From the NCBI GenBank assembly GCA_034401795.1, contig CM067374.1, positions 91,449,222 to 91,513,221 on the forward strand: a DNA stretch of 64,000 nucleotides, written 5' to 3'. The translations under genes were made by a program, and so were the position numbers. The notes beneath the pieces are model-generated. The model ran no database searches, was not told where the DNA came from, and saw nothing but the letters and a program-made list of their open reading frames with translations. This DNA comes from Chaetoderma sp. LZ-2023a (lineage: Eukaryota; Mollusca; Caudofoveata; Chaetodermatida; Chaetodermatidae). Shown one piece after another: positions 23,801 through 33,223 of the stretch (the first letter of the stretch is position 1; each line of letters opens with the position of its first letter).

Positions 23801-26800
23801 TGCCCGGTACCGGAGTGGCCTCAACCACGGGCGGAGCCACTGCCCTGGCTTGCGCCAAGCCAGACAGATGGAGGACGGTTCCATCCAGGACAGAATCGAC
23901 CTCCATGCTCTCCACCCGCGGCATCACAGGCCGCAGCAATCTCTCCTCCTCGGCTTCCTCATCTTCAGACCCTGAATTCGTCACTAGACGAGGAAACCGG
24001 CGGACGGCTCCCATGCCTGATGGACCACCCTCCGCTACTAGACCACCCGGAGGTGGCCGCAGAGAGACAGAGCCCATCAGGCCGGAGCCCGACGGGACTG
24101 CCAGGGGGTCGTACGAGACGGCTCCCTCGGTGGCCAGTCCAGAACCCTATCCAAGGACAGGGTCCGAATCAAACACGGGAAGAGACTGCCCTACAACTTT
24201 TGGCAGCAGGGACGACACCAGCGTGGGCAGAACGCTATGCAAGAAGCCTTGCATAGCAGGACCAAACCATGCCGGCAGTGCCATCTCTGCCATTTCCGGT
24301 TGCAGACGTGGAACGCACACCCACCCCAAGGACCGAAACGGACGCTCCACGATTTAATTTCGGACCGCCTGACCCCGCGTCAGACCCTGCCAAGTCCTTC
24401 TGGGCAAGGAACTTAAGCATCATATCGACTGACCACACCGCGCAAACGTTACGCCTACTGTCAAGATTACACTTAGTACAGTGGAAACAGACATGGTCCT
24501 TGAATAGAAACCTCACGAATTTGTGGCACTCGTCACATGATGGCGGGGCTGGCTTGGCCAATAAATAAGCACAAACCAACAATAAACAAGCGGAACGAAA
24601 CAGGAATGGAAGTCAGACATTAATTTTCAAATATTTTGATCATAAATTAACTGTTAACCCTCCCGCACCCCACCCGCAACGTTACAGCAAAGGGTTGCAT
24701 TGATTATGACGACAAGAACGAAGCGGGCAATAATCCCATACACTGATCCTCAAGGATGTATAACGGAACCAGGAATCATATCGCATACCATTTGGGGTAT
24801 ATTTACTAATAAATATAAATTATACACTTAACGAAGGCCAAAACGATATGTGAAGAAACAACAAAATGTAAACAAACTGCTGTAGCACACGGTAAAACCG
24901 CAGACCACACATTCAAAAAAAGAATTTTGAAACCACTGATCATTGCAAACAGATAGTGATAACACGCAAAACTTGAAAATTCCAGTTTTTTCTGGTACCA
25001 ATTAAAGTATGCAGTATTAAAGTATGCAGCACCTAGAATCAGATGCACGAATTACTGAAACATTTTCTTCACATAAACATCCGAGCAACACGGGTGTGAT
25101 GTCACCCGCTCGGATCTTACTGAGAACGATGTCCGCCGATTTTCGTGTTAAAACACCATCAAGCCAACACCTTATTTCATATCTGCCGATCGCCTGTTGC
25201 GGTTTAAAGGAAGGCGATCATCTGGCATATTTTGTTGTTAACACACGTTCCAGATTCTTTGGGGTTAGAAATTGGAACATGCGACACAGACAAAATTTTG
25301 AAGACCTAAGTCTTTTAACTATGGAATAACATGGAAATATACGACCTGATTATCATCGGCTGCATCCATAGTAATCCAATATATCCTTAGAGAGCGCACA
25401 AAGCTTTCACAATAACACACAAAAAAGACTTAATATAATCTCAAGACTTCCAACTGCAAAAAAGCATGTGTCTCTTGTTGCTATGCAAACAAGAATGAGC
25501 TTCATGGCAAACGGGTACTCGGCAGTTGGGAGCCGAGTACCCGGTTCCAGGAGTCAGTAAAGCTTACTAAGTCTATAGTTCTAGGACCCAGCTATCCAGG
25601 CTAGCTGTATCAGAAGAAATAGAATGGCGAGTATTGATCGAAAGAGAAAGCCCAAGTTTTCTTCAACATATTTAATCTTTAAAATGTAACAGTTAATTCT
25701 TTAATGATTTAATACACACCCTGTTTCTAAGCTACACTGTAGGTTAATGTAAAAGCTGTATAAGATTTTAATTTTAAAAGGTTGGTGTTGCCTGATGTAG
25801 CAATAACATTCATATTATCATTGTTAAAATATCACATATACAGATATAGAGTGGGTTAACCCTTTAATGGTCAAGAATGTCTTTTGTAGGCTACAAGATC
25901 TGTTTGAAAATTTACCACTGGAATGACTGCCCCAATAATCAAGCCAGTCATTCCAATGGCAAATTTCTAAAATAAATATCACTGACGCTTAGAAATAAAG
26001 TTGTTGCCCATGGCATCAACATCTTCTAGTTAAATTAGCATCAATATATTCAACAGCTTACCTGACTGATTAAACTGAAATTGGTATATTGGAGTGTCAC
26101 ATGTATAACAGTAGCTTTGCAGCAAATTAAGAAATTGTAATAAATTTGTTTAAAAAGTTTGAAATGTAACTGAGAAGTAACTGAAATTTCAGTTACTTTT
26201 GCAATGTAACTGGTTACATTTCAGTTACAGTAATTAAAAGAATTCTTTAGTTACAAGTTACTACAGTTACAAGAAAAATGTAACTAAGTTACAGTCAGTT
26301 ACAGTTACCCCAGCTTTTATTTACAGTGTTTTAACCAGATGACGTAGCAAACCGAAAACTCATACTAAATCTATGAACGGTGGTAGAATCAACATATAGA
26401 CGAATCGCTAGTCCACCCGGGACTACAATGGACTCGTTATGTTCAGCCACTAATACTGTAGTGGCCGAGCATGAGTCCATCATGGTCCCCCTGTGGACAA
26501 TAGAACTGCATGTTATTTTTTAGCTAAAAATGTGCCACGGTTAAGGTGACCTAGTAAATTCCAGATTAAAGTGACCTGGGCATGGTCGGTGATTGTCACG
26601 TGATTTAAGGTTGTTTACACCGTAGCCTAACATTGCCCGTTTTACGTTGATCGTGTTCACTTTAAAAATATTTATTTGTTCGAAACATAAATAAAAGTAT
26701 ATTTACATTTCAACGCATGTGACATCCTTACCATTGATCGATAAACATAGCTGGCATAGAGCTCAAGATTGATCTGCTTGTTAATGGCGGCTTCGCTTTC

Positions 26801-26836
26801 AACGTGAAAGTTTTGACGAGGCTGTGTCTGGGCCAT
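14689..26836 (-). CDS. Ferritin 1, ferroxidase-competent (H-type) subunit, four coding exons
   Basis: Iron-storage subunit of the cytosolic 24-mer: oxidises Fe(II) and stores it as a mineral core. Exons, in transcription order, are 26836..26732, 17747..17601, 15702..15577 and 14832..14689, joined at GT/AG sites that all fall between codons, giving 173 residues, the usual ferritin length. The protein starts [17 protein letters not shown] and ends KETLSSS. In human H-chain numbering the ferroxidase ligands are all present: E27 (LELYASYVY), Y34, E62 and H65 (EEREHAEK), E107 (LEKTVNQ) and Q141 (EEQVKSIK); the three-fold channel acids (DFIE) are also kept. There is no signal peptide, so a cytosolic product is expected. 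Intron 1 (8,984 bp) contains a whole DIRS element; introns 2 (1,898 bp) and 3 (744 bp) are full of foldback repeats. An IRE lies upstream, so translation is probably iron-regulated through IRP binding. Function is inferred from family knowledge; the exon reading is direct. Confidence 0.96.
14877..14945. repeat. Two partial family B left arms in ferritin 1 intron 3
   Basis: GAATATTTTGAAACTAATTTGACTGG occurs at about 14878 (broken here into two shared blocks), and again with small changes from 14913. Confidence 0.75.
14963..15148. repeat. Foldback family A copy in ferritin 1 intron 3
   Basis: Clean ends: TTAACCCTTGAATTTG and its inverse CAAATTCAAGGGTTAA. The centre is partly deleted after CTGGCTCGATAA. 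Confidence 0.88.
15363..15540. repeat. Foldback family A copy in ferritin 1 intron 3
   Basis: Arms TTGCAGACCAAGAGAAG and TTTCTGCAAATGG; ends 36 bp from exon 3. Confidence 0.82.
15577..15702 (-). CDS. Ferritin 1 coding exon 3
   Basis: 42 codons, acceptor CTTGCAG, donor GTCAGT. Reads [14 protein letters not shown] through [12 protein letters not shown]. Carries E107 in QLEKTVNQ and the three-fold channel histidine in DLHK. Confidence 0.96.
15752..15978. repeat. Foldback family A copy in ferritin 1 intron 2
   Basis: TTAACCCTTTAATGG start 50 bp upstream of the exon 3 acceptor (15703 side); diverged arms. Confidence 0.8.
16252..16380. repeat. Foldback family A core in ferritin 1 intron 2
   Basis: Arms CCATTTGCAGGCCAAG and CTTGGCCTGCAAATGG. 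About 200 bp to its left (16130-16250) resembles the left flank of the copy at 52963, so the two share a longer repeat. Confidence 0.82.
16565..17000. repeat. Three-unit tandem repeat in ferritin 1 intron 2
   Basis: Units starting GCAATGATG at 16565, 16736 and 16899 (periods 171 and 163), each with ATAGAAC ... GGATAAG ... GAAAAAC ... AACAT; well diverged. Confidence 0.75.
17228..17590. repeat. Composite repeat G with family B hairpin next to ferritin 1 exon 2
   Basis: AAGCTCCACCCACACC left part, hairpin 17335..17416 (loop side AAAGGCAGCAACAGGGCCC), right part with TGATGTCATATCATCGATGG. Ends within about 15 bp of the exon 2 donor. Confidence 0.82.
17601..17747 (-). CDS. Ferritin 1 coding exon 2
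   Basis: 49 codons between a CAG acceptor and a GTATGT donor. Runs from [14 protein letters not shown] to [11 protein letters not shown] and carries E62 and H65 inside EEREHAEK. Only about 17 bp separate the donor from a dispersed repeat in the following intron. Confidence 0.96.
17822..18369. repeat. Repeat F, second copy in ferritin 1 intron 1
   Basis: One and a half of the 140-bp units plus a distinct 5' part (AGAGGGTGCAGAGCAATGCCC), ending CAATACCCCACCC ... GGAGGGGTATAAAAA. Confidence 0.78.
18665..18810 (+). repeat. DIRS terminal inverted repeat, element 3' side
   Basis: Starts CCTTTCTCCGAGATC and ends near GCGAGTACCCGT. Its inverse occurs at 25511..25648 with scattered mismatches; both contain CTCCTGGAACC-like and ACTCGGCTCCCAACT blocks. 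Confidence 0.85.
18895..18977. repeat. DIRS internal complementary region
   Basis: 18895..18933 is the exact reverse complement of 18665..18703 (39 of 39 bases). 18934..18977 is a near reverse complement of 25607..25648. The abutting halves mark the junction of the two element ends. Confidence 0.88.
18978..19415 (-). other. DIRS 3' untranslated region
   Basis: Between the recombinase stop and the internal complementary region. Includes a C11 homopolymer near 19121. Nothing coding recognised. Confidence 0.45.
19416..20622 (-). pseudogene. DIRS tyrosine recombinase (frameshifted, with stops)
   Basis: Replaces the usual integrase in this class: integrates circular DNA by strand exchange. Block 20622..20200 has the N-terminal core-binding part ([23 protein letters not shown]). 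Block 20258..19851 has [24 protein letters not shown] with the box I arginine. Block 19984..19769 has CPVRAL. Further down, through in-frame stops, [10 protein letters not shown] and [10 protein letters not shown] correspond to the box II histidine region and the nucleophile tyrosine; the HxxR arginine appears as Q. It ends at TAA 19416. Confidence 0.8.
20629..22672 (-). pseudogene. DIRS reverse transcriptase / RNase H (frameshifted)
   Basis: Successive open blocks (22672..22022, 22053..21841, 21962..21636, 21328..20756, 21003..20629) change frame several times. Recognisable pieces in order: a GGRL...F leader, [22 protein letters not shown], the RT active site HTYIDDWLI (about 21730), an RNase H strand rich in GGxGAYLG, and [14 protein letters not shown] near 20900. 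YIDDWLI and the HIPG-LADALS end are typical of DIRS RT-RH. Not functional in this copy. Confidence 0.85.
22468..22563 (-). repeat. 48-bp direct duplication in DIRS RT leader
   Basis: Two in-frame 48-bp units (period 48 from 22468 to 22516) with a few mismatches. Each encodes 16 residues of the type [16 protein letters not shown], placed between the basic gag/RT linker and the RT proper. Confidence 0.8.
22727..24582 (-). pseudogene. DIRS gag-like ORF (broken)
   Basis: Open blocks at 24582..24235, 24077..23049 and 23089..22727 in different frames, so at least two breaks. The first block has a possible zinc ribbon (CDEC, then CFHCTKC about 14 residues on). The middle is acidic and Pro/Gly-rich; the last contains [13 protein letters not shown], similar to the conserved SLFGG-type segment I associate with DIRS gag. 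No function beyond nucleoprotein assembly is inferred. Confidence 0.65.
24590..25510 (-). other. DIRS 5' untranslated region
   Basis: Between the gag start and the 5' ITR. AT-rich, with no credible coding frame and no nested element recognised. Confidence 0.5.
25511..25648 (-). repeat. DIRS terminal inverted repeat, element 5' side
   Basis: Inverse partner of 18665..18810. Contains a strong local hairpin at about 25513-25542: GGGTACTCGGC and GCCGAGTACCC around an 8-nt loop. Confidence 0.85.
25856..25982. repeat. Foldback family A copy in ferritin 1 intron 1
   Basis: TTAACCCTTTAATGGTC start and central arms CCACTGGAATGACTG / CAGTCATTCCAATGG; the right end is eroded. Lies just outside the DIRS 5' terminus. 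Confidence 0.8.
26158..26312. repeat. GTAAC/GTTAC-rich repeat in ferritin 1 intron 1
   Basis: Dense GTAACT and AGTTAC motifs in both orientations, with AAGTAACTGAAATTTCAGTTACTT a 24-bp palindrome in the middle. Looks like a hAT-type MITE remnant. Confidence 0.6.
26313..26725. other. Proximal part of ferritin 1 intron 1
   Basis: A short hairpin AGCCACTA / TAGTGGCC at 26438-26460 within flanks GGACTC and TGAGTCC. No other signal. Confidence 0.35.
26732..26836 (-). CDS. Ferritin 1 coding exon 1
   Basis: 35 codons from the ATG (reverse of cat at 26834-26836) to the methionine before the GTAAGG donor at 26726-26731. Encodes helix A with ferroxidase ligands E27 and Y34 (human H numbering). This ATG is chosen because the residues after it match the usual short N-terminus of invertebrate ferritins. 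Confidence 0.95.
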
Positions 26837-26936
26837 TGTTCTTGGCACAATTAAAAGTAAATACCTTAAAATGAATCGGAATAAAGTGTATGACTACTTA
26901 TTAAACCTATGCGAAAAAAGTGCTTGCGAAGTATGG

Positions 26937-26968
26937 CCTGTCTGTACGTTCACTGACGCAGCAAGTCC
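26937..26968 (-). promoter_or_regulatory. Iron-responsive element (IRE) in ferritin 1 5' UTR
   Basis: On the minus strand the bases read CTTG, bulged C (26961), TGCGT (26960-26956), loop CAGTGA (26955-26950), ACGTA (26949-26945), CAG. The upper stem is five pairs (one G-U), the loop is canonical CAGUGN and the single C bulge sits directly below the upper stem, as IRP binding requires. It lies about 110 nt upstream of the ferritin 1 start codon on the same strand. Low iron would be expected to block translation here. Whether a short 5' UTR intron lies between IRE and ATG cannot be told. Confidence 0.9.
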
Positions 26969-27007
26969 AGGGAATCAACTTCTGACTGTACTAAACAAAA
27001 TTCACAA

Positions 27008-27036
27008 TGCGCACAAAAAACGTTGCGCATAAATAA
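27008..27036 (-). promoter_or_regulatory. Candidate ferritin 1 core promoter
   Basis: Minus strand reads GATTATTTATGCGC at 27027-27040, a weak TATA-like TATTTAT about 65 nt upstream of the IRE, which fits an IRE near the cap. A TGCGCAC at 27008-27014 on the plus strand matches the metal-response core TGCRCNC. Both motifs are short and could occur by chance. Confidence 0.3.
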
Positions 27037-27277
27037 TCACGCGGATTTTTATCAAATCGCGTTCTCCATGATCAGACGTACTCTCCGCGTTTAAATCTTG
27101 GTGTCCATTAATACGAACCCACCAAACGTGCTAGACATAGTCTGGCCCCTTTGCGTTCGCTCTCATATTCCTTAAACACCAAATGAACACTCTTGGAAAA
27201 TTTGCTGAATAGTTGGCAGTGACAATACATCAGCTACAAAATGACAATCATATAAATACACACAACCATACACGACT
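27037..27277. other. Upstream of ferritin 1, up to the LINE
   Basis: Only about 240 bp separates the candidate promoter from the truncated LINE, so any further upstream control would lie in or beyond mobile DNA. Confidence 0.4.
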
Positions 27278-27682
27278 TCAAGTATAAAGAATAACTATTT
27301 AACTGATAGAACACAATGTGTGCTATTTAAACCAACCTGCTCTGAAAACATGATATTAACCTGTGGTGTTCCTCAGGGGTCAATTCTTGGCCCTCTGCTG
27401 TTTTTACTCTATATGAATAACTTGCCCAAAATTTGCCACAATTTGTCACTAATACTGTTTGCGGATGACACCAATGCCTTTTGCTCCGCCAAAAACTTAG
27501 GTATATTATACGAAAGAGTAAATAAAGAAATGGAAGAAGTTATTAACTGGTTCAAAGTAAACAAGCTATCATTAAATGTTGATAAAACAAACTACATACT
27601 ATTTTCAAAGTCCAGACAATCAAGAAACAATAGTATTCCAAAATTCTATATTAATAAAAAAGAAATTCAAGAAGCTCCTTTT
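27278..27682 (+). pseudogene. CR1/L2-like LINE reverse transcriptase, upstream fragment
   Basis: Frame open from about 27278: NNYLTDRTQCV, then the RT motifs GVPQGSILGPLLF and LFADDTNAF (catalytic ADD), then NWFKVNKLSLNVDKT. The element is 5'-truncated, since nothing LINE-like precedes about 27250. The reading frame is stopped at 27683 by the first bases of an inserted DNA transposon, not by mutation; the missing C-terminal part resumes at 36375. Confidence 0.88.
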
Positions 27683-27729
27683 TAGTCCAGTAAGAAATGA
27701 CAATGGACCCGGACATTTTAAGTAACAAC
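27683..27729 (+). repeat. Academ-like left terminal inverted repeat
   Basis: TAGTCCAGTAAGAAATGACA, a short spacer, then CGGACATTTTAAGTAACAA. The inverse blocks are at 36317..36371 with a slightly longer spacer. Confidence 0.85.
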
Positions 27730-27827
27730 CAGATTTTTGCCCAGAACTCTTCCATTGTATCTAAATTAAGACCACAAAAAATTCCCCATGAATCCCAATT
27801 GCGGAAAATGCTTTTTTAGCAAAAATT

Positions 27828-28197
27828 CAAAATGGCCGCCAAAATGGCTGAAAATTATACATTTCTAGATAGTTCAGTTACTATATAAGCTAGAGTGGCG
27901 ATTAAAACCTCTAAAGTTAATGTTTTGGGGTCAAGGAATTGAATTCTGATATTATTTCTACAGAATAACACATGCTAATTATGGTCATTTATTCAAAATG
28001 GCGGAAAAACGTCAAAATGGCTGCCAAAATGGCCGAAAATTATACATTTCTAGATAGTTCATTTACCATATAAGCTAGTGTGGCGATTGAAGCCTCTAAA
28101 GTTAATGTTTTGGGGTCAAGGAATTGAATTGTGATATTATTTTTACAGAATAACACATGCTTATTATGGTAATTTATTCATCATAATTCACCTGTCA
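27828..28197. repeat. 185-bp tandem duplication near Academ-like left end
   Basis: Two adjacent units with period 185 (27828 and 28013), each starting CAAAATGG and containing ACATTTCTAGATAGTTCA and TTTTGGGGTCAAGGAATTG. They differ at scattered positions. Confidence 0.85.
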
Positions 28198-28273
28198 GGA
28201 TGGCAGATATAACTAAAATTATGCATGGTGCATAGTCAGCAAATTACGGCTGGCTCCACCAAGTAATATTCTG

Positions 28274-31200
28274 CTAAAGTTCAATGTGAGAATTTATACA
28301 TTGGCCCTCGCATTTGCAGTGTATGCTGCATGGAATTCCTCTCTTGGCACAAGTACAAGATACACGATGCTCGCTCTTACAGGAGCATCTGATCTCTGCC
28401 AATATATCTGCTGGTGCTGCTGCTTTATCAGTGATTACTGGCACTACAGCATCACCTTCAATCTTGTATCCGAACTCTTCCTTTTGGAGAATCGTTTGAA
28501 GATGACGCCATGTGCTTACTTGGTGATGTGCATGTAGCGAGTGATAGTACATAGCTCTGCTTGTAGGTGGCATTCTCTCAAAAGGTACATATTTGGATGA
28601 TACCACATTTAAATAGCGCAGTTCATCGAGTCCTTCAGCGTTGGTTCCCCCTATGTACAAATTCTTTGCAAAATTTTCTCCTACCTTTAGAAGCACTTCT
28701 TTAGGTGTTTCTGTGTCACCAAAGACCAGCACATCTGCGCGTAACTGCTGTGATGACAGGAGCAATTTCATGAGCTTCAGTTTCCCCACGCCATACATTC
28801 CAGATGTTGTATCACAGCCTGACATAACATGAGCAAACGGCAAACACATATACATCTCTCTCCCTAACACCTCCTTTGCAACTTTAATGGCAATGGTATG
28901 TTGTCTTGTCTGCATATAAACATGTTTCCCATAATTTGTGTGGTGGATCAACATTATCAGAATGTCTGTATCATCAGCAACAACAACAACATTTGCATAT
29001 GTTTTTGCCAATTCAATTGTCTTCTTAACTATGCAGACATCAGCATCACCCTCTTCACCAGCATGCTCTACATGGATGCCTGCCTTCTGAAGGGGCTGAG
29101 ATAATAATTTGATCAATCCCTGCTTGTTCTTTTTGTTTCCAAGAAATGCCTTCTTGTCTCCAGGTTTTGGTGTTTTCATCTCCACAACAACATCTGGGTA
29201 CATTTTCTCCTTTCGCCGTCGCTTTTGTTCCTGATCTTTTGTTGTTGCCACTTCATAGCTGTCAAACTCTACCCAAAGAGGAAGACCATATGAAGAATGG
29301 GAGACAACAGAGGACACATATGCATCACAAACATCCTCCATAGTGCCAGTCTTGGCCCAAACCAGTTTGTGCAAAAGAGCACATCCATCAAGCACTTTAG
29401 CTGCTGGTCCAACTGTCTCTGATGTGATTTCTGTATCCATCTCAAGTATACATATAGCCATATCCGCCTTATTTGCTTTCCTCATACTCCCGTCATCTTT
29501 GAACAGTGCAGGCGACACAGTTGCAAGTTCATGTGAAAACACTTTTGTCAGGAGGGCAACCATTGACATATGACATGGACACAAATCGATGGTACAGCTC
29601 CTGTGATGACATTCAGACTTCATCACCAGATATTTTGAGGGGCTTTCGCATGGCAGCAAATGTTTTAGCTTGTTCTATCCTCTTAAACTTTACATCGACA
29701 AATTTATTCTCATTCAGTTTTTCTCGGATTGTGGTCCAAATTTGTAGGGCATTATCTACATTGACGCGCTCATCAGCTACTACTCCAGTTGCAATGTTCC
29801 TGATCTCACTATCTTGGCCAGATCTGAATGGGTTGTTCTTTCAAAGGAATTGCTTGAAGGTTTCCATGCCTTCCGAATCCTTTCTAATGTTTCCTGGATG
29901 CATCTCTTTATGGTGTTCTGACCAGGACCCAGTAAACTTACTGGTAAGGCAACGTAAAGCATCAGTGTACATAGCAACAACATGTGCAGTGAGTAACCAA
30001 ATGTTTCTGGCAGAGTCTTTGTGGGTAATATTGATGAGTCTACCTACAGTCTTCCCTGATCTCATCAGTGATTGTTCTATGGTCATATCTGACCAGGTTC
30101 CACTCCAGAATCGGATTTTTTTCCTTCTTATTGCGAATTCTCCATTTTGTATTGGTTCTTCCAAACATTCACATAAATTCTGACAACCTTGAAGATACAA
30201 CCGGCAACATTTTGCATAGTTGTTGTGACCTGCAGCTGCTAAGAAAGGTAACATTCTCTCTATAGCCAAAAGATGTAACTTCCAGCAACCCGTTCTTTCA
30301 GCTCTAATGAAAAGCATTGTAATTTCAACCATGCCCATAAACATTAGCCATACCTTTGCCGTTCGGTTGGATTTGTGAGATTCTTTTTTCCTAATCACGT
30401 CTTCATGCAGCTGAATCAGATCTTTATTTGCAGTTATTTCATCCACGCAGATTTCACCAGCTAATACGGAGCTGTAGAATGTTTTCAAACGTGACCAAAT
30501 GTTATCACTTTCCACAGGTTCCTCATTAACAGTATATTGATCTTCACAACCACTACCTGGCATAGGAGTTGTTTGGACATTGCTTTCACTATTCTGATTT
30601 CTATCTGATATATTAACCTGATGATGATCATCATCATTGTCAATCATGTACATACAATCTGATGCTTCATTATCAGTGTCTATACGGCAGTCTACAGCTA
30701 CATTCTGAACACTACTGCTCGATTGTTCTGCTAGTTCTTCTGACAAGTCAGTGCCCACAGCATCGCTAACTTCAGGATCAAACAATAATAGATGAAGTGC
30801 TGCATTTGTTAAAAGGCATGCTCTTAGCGTCTTAGTATAAGATTTGCCCTCCATCATTTTAGGTAAGGAGTTTTTGGCATACACTGTACCCCACAACTCT
30901 TCAATACCACTGTCCTCCATTAGTTTACACCCTGCACCAAGGAAAGACATAAGTAAATGGAATCCTCCCAGCCGCAAGAACATGTTCTTAAATTCATTCT
31001 GATTGTCTTGCTTGATTTTGCAAGCACTCAAATACAATGGTTGGTCAAAGGTAAGTGTTGCACAGCACATTCCGACTTTCATGGTCTGCTGTTTTACATA
31101 TACCATAGTACTATAAACAGCTTCATCTGTTGAAGGGTTCTAAGGTACCATAGGGTTGAACACCACATTTGTGCAGCAGTACTCTCCTTTACTTATGTCG

Positions 31201-32882
31201 GACATGAACCCCTGCCAGGTGTGTGGACTCGGTGAAAGCCTACTCGATAACAGCCACAGGGTAGCCATTATTTGACATTTACGTGTGGAAATGTCTGTAG
31301 TGCTAAGAGTTCCTATCTTAACATCAGACATGCATGATTTCAAAGGACGCTTGTAGCATTTGATGATTGAACTGAAGTTCCCATCTTGCATTATATCTGC
31401 TGAAGAAGGATTCTGTCTAACAACTGGTTCTGGTGTACGCTGACATGACGTCTCAGTTTGACATGCACTTATACTCATTACATGTGTGGTATCATGCCCT
31501 GATTTGGTATCTTCATTATATTCAAAGTTGTCAGCTACCCACTGACAGAAACCGCCCCCTTTGCTGACTTCAACTAGACCGGATATTAATGAATCCACTC
31601 GCTTTCCAACAGCTGCACTCTTTTCAAACTGCAGAATCTGAGTATACGATATACATAGACCTAAGGATGACAGAACATCAATGAGCACCCTTGATCGTGT
31701 TGTCTGCTTGATAAAGAGGTGATATGTATGATTGTTGGCCTGTTGCCTGCATGAGGATGTGGCACAATGAAGTTATCAGAAGTTGCTTCTTCATGCTGGC
31801 TGATTCACTTCTTGATTCTGAGAAAAGGTTAGCAATAAGGGTGTGGAGTGAGTCTGGAATGGACTTTTCTAACTCACTCAATTCAAATTCTGATGGACTT
31901 GGATAAGTGTCATTATCATGTTCTATATTCAAGATATCTTCTCTAATTTCTGCACCTATCAGTTTTGTCTGTTTTAGGGTTTCTTCACTGTCTCCTAGGT
32001 TGTCTGCATCAATAATATATGATGTAAAATGTTATCTGCAGCAGCTCTGAATGTAAGTATGTTAATTTTCCCTTCATTTTGTGCAACGCATACACATTCA
32101 CCAAACTTCTTCACAAGGCGACGTTTCAGATGCTTCTCTGTGTATGGCAGAACACCTTCTGGCAAGTATGTTGCGAGCTGATCTCTCAGATCCTGAAGGG
32201 AGAATTGACCCTGCATTTGCTCTGTTTGTTGTAACCAGTAACACAACTTGTTGAAAGCACAATCATTAATTGTGTCAAGGTTTCTAGAATTGCCACATGT
32301 TATGTCAACACAATTCTTGTACCCTGGAACACATTTTCCTAGCATAAATAATGTCATACAAGTTCGGTGATAATGAGCCTCTACTGCACGGAGATCTCCC
32401 GGAAAATGTATTCGTGCTTTTACATTTACTGCTAGATTGTCGTGGCTATTGTCACATTTTTTCATTAGTGACTCTTGGTTGAGACTTCTTTTTTCTTTGC
32501 TTGATACAATCTCCACACTAGGTATCTGAGATGCTCGGTCTGGATGGCGCTTGACATCATCAAAGTCAAGTTCCTTTGTACATATCAAGCAATGTGTTGG
32601 ATAATCAAAAGGCTTGCTTGTCGTTTTCAAACGTAGTGTAACACCAGAACAATCTGGATCACTGGAAGTTCTTTTTGCTTGTTTTCCTTTTGAATAATTT
32701 GTATAGAAATTTTCATGAACATAGTTCTTCTCAGTGGAAGATGTTTTCAAATGTATGTCATCACCTCGTTTCAATGAAACTTCATTTAGGGTTTGTGTCC
32801 CTTTAGCACCAAGTTCTCTGCCATTGACATGTATCTGTACATCTACATCGCAAATGATGCTGGGCGTGTTCAGCCCGGCCAT
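28274..32882 (-). pseudogene. Academ-like transposase with XPG-type nuclease and CXC domain (broken)
   Basis: Five consecutive open blocks on the minus strand (32882..31995, 31932..31678, 31688..31140, 31106..29841, 29659..28274), together about 1,450 residues. The third and fourth share a frame across a single TAG; the others are joined by frameshifts. Block 1 starts MAGLNTPSII and has a zinc-binding CLIC...HYHRTC module. Block 5 holds the nuclease core: acidic DADVCIVKK, then VVVVADDTDILIML, then HVMSGCDTTSGMYGVGK, matching the XPG-I acidic motifs and helix-hairpin-helix of FEN1/XPG enzymes. The C-terminus is a tesmin/TSO1-like CXC motif (CSCKSEHRVSCTCAKRG ... CKCEGQC). Such a protein would cut and move the element; this copy is dead but its TIRs are intact. 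Superfamily assignment is from memory of Academ. Confidence 0.78.
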
Positions 32883-33223
32883 CGCTGTTTATCCCGCGCA
32901 AGCTTCACATTCAAATTAGCAAGCCAAAACGGGTGAATAGAAAATAACACACAGGCTATAAGATCAACAATGCGAGAATGAAAAGAAATCAAAGGTCATA
33001 CAGTGTAAATCGTGAAAGTACGAGCATGAAAAAAGAACAAGTGCAATCTGTGCTTGATCCGAGCAAAATCCGAGTTTTACTTTCAAAGTTCAAAGTTGCT
33101 TTATTTCATGTTTTTTTCTATACATGTAAATATAATCTAAACAGGCAGTCCATCAAAGGCATGGCCTATTGAGTGATGGACTCCTTACACACATTACAAA
33201 ACATTTATACATTAACATATATA
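32883..33223. other. Upstream of Academ-like transposase
   Basis: About 340 bp between the transposase start and the nested Tc1. It would hold the element's promoter. No clear TATA or other repeat recognised. Confidence 0.4.

Larger units (their letters stand above)
18665..25648 (-). mobile_element. DIRS-like tyrosine-recombinase retrotransposon, decayed, inside ferritin 1 intron 1
   Basis: A 6,984-bp element in the same orientation as the host gene. Minus-strand order is gag-like, RT/RNase H, tyrosine recombinase, bounded by inverted terminal repeats at 18665..18810 and 25511..25648. An internal complementary region at 18895..18977 is a head-to-head copy of the outermost bases of both termini, the hallmark of DIRS replication through a circular intermediate, and it defines the two ends. 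GC content is well above the flanks, suggesting a different base history. All reading frames are broken, so this copy cannot be autonomous. Confidence 0.9.
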
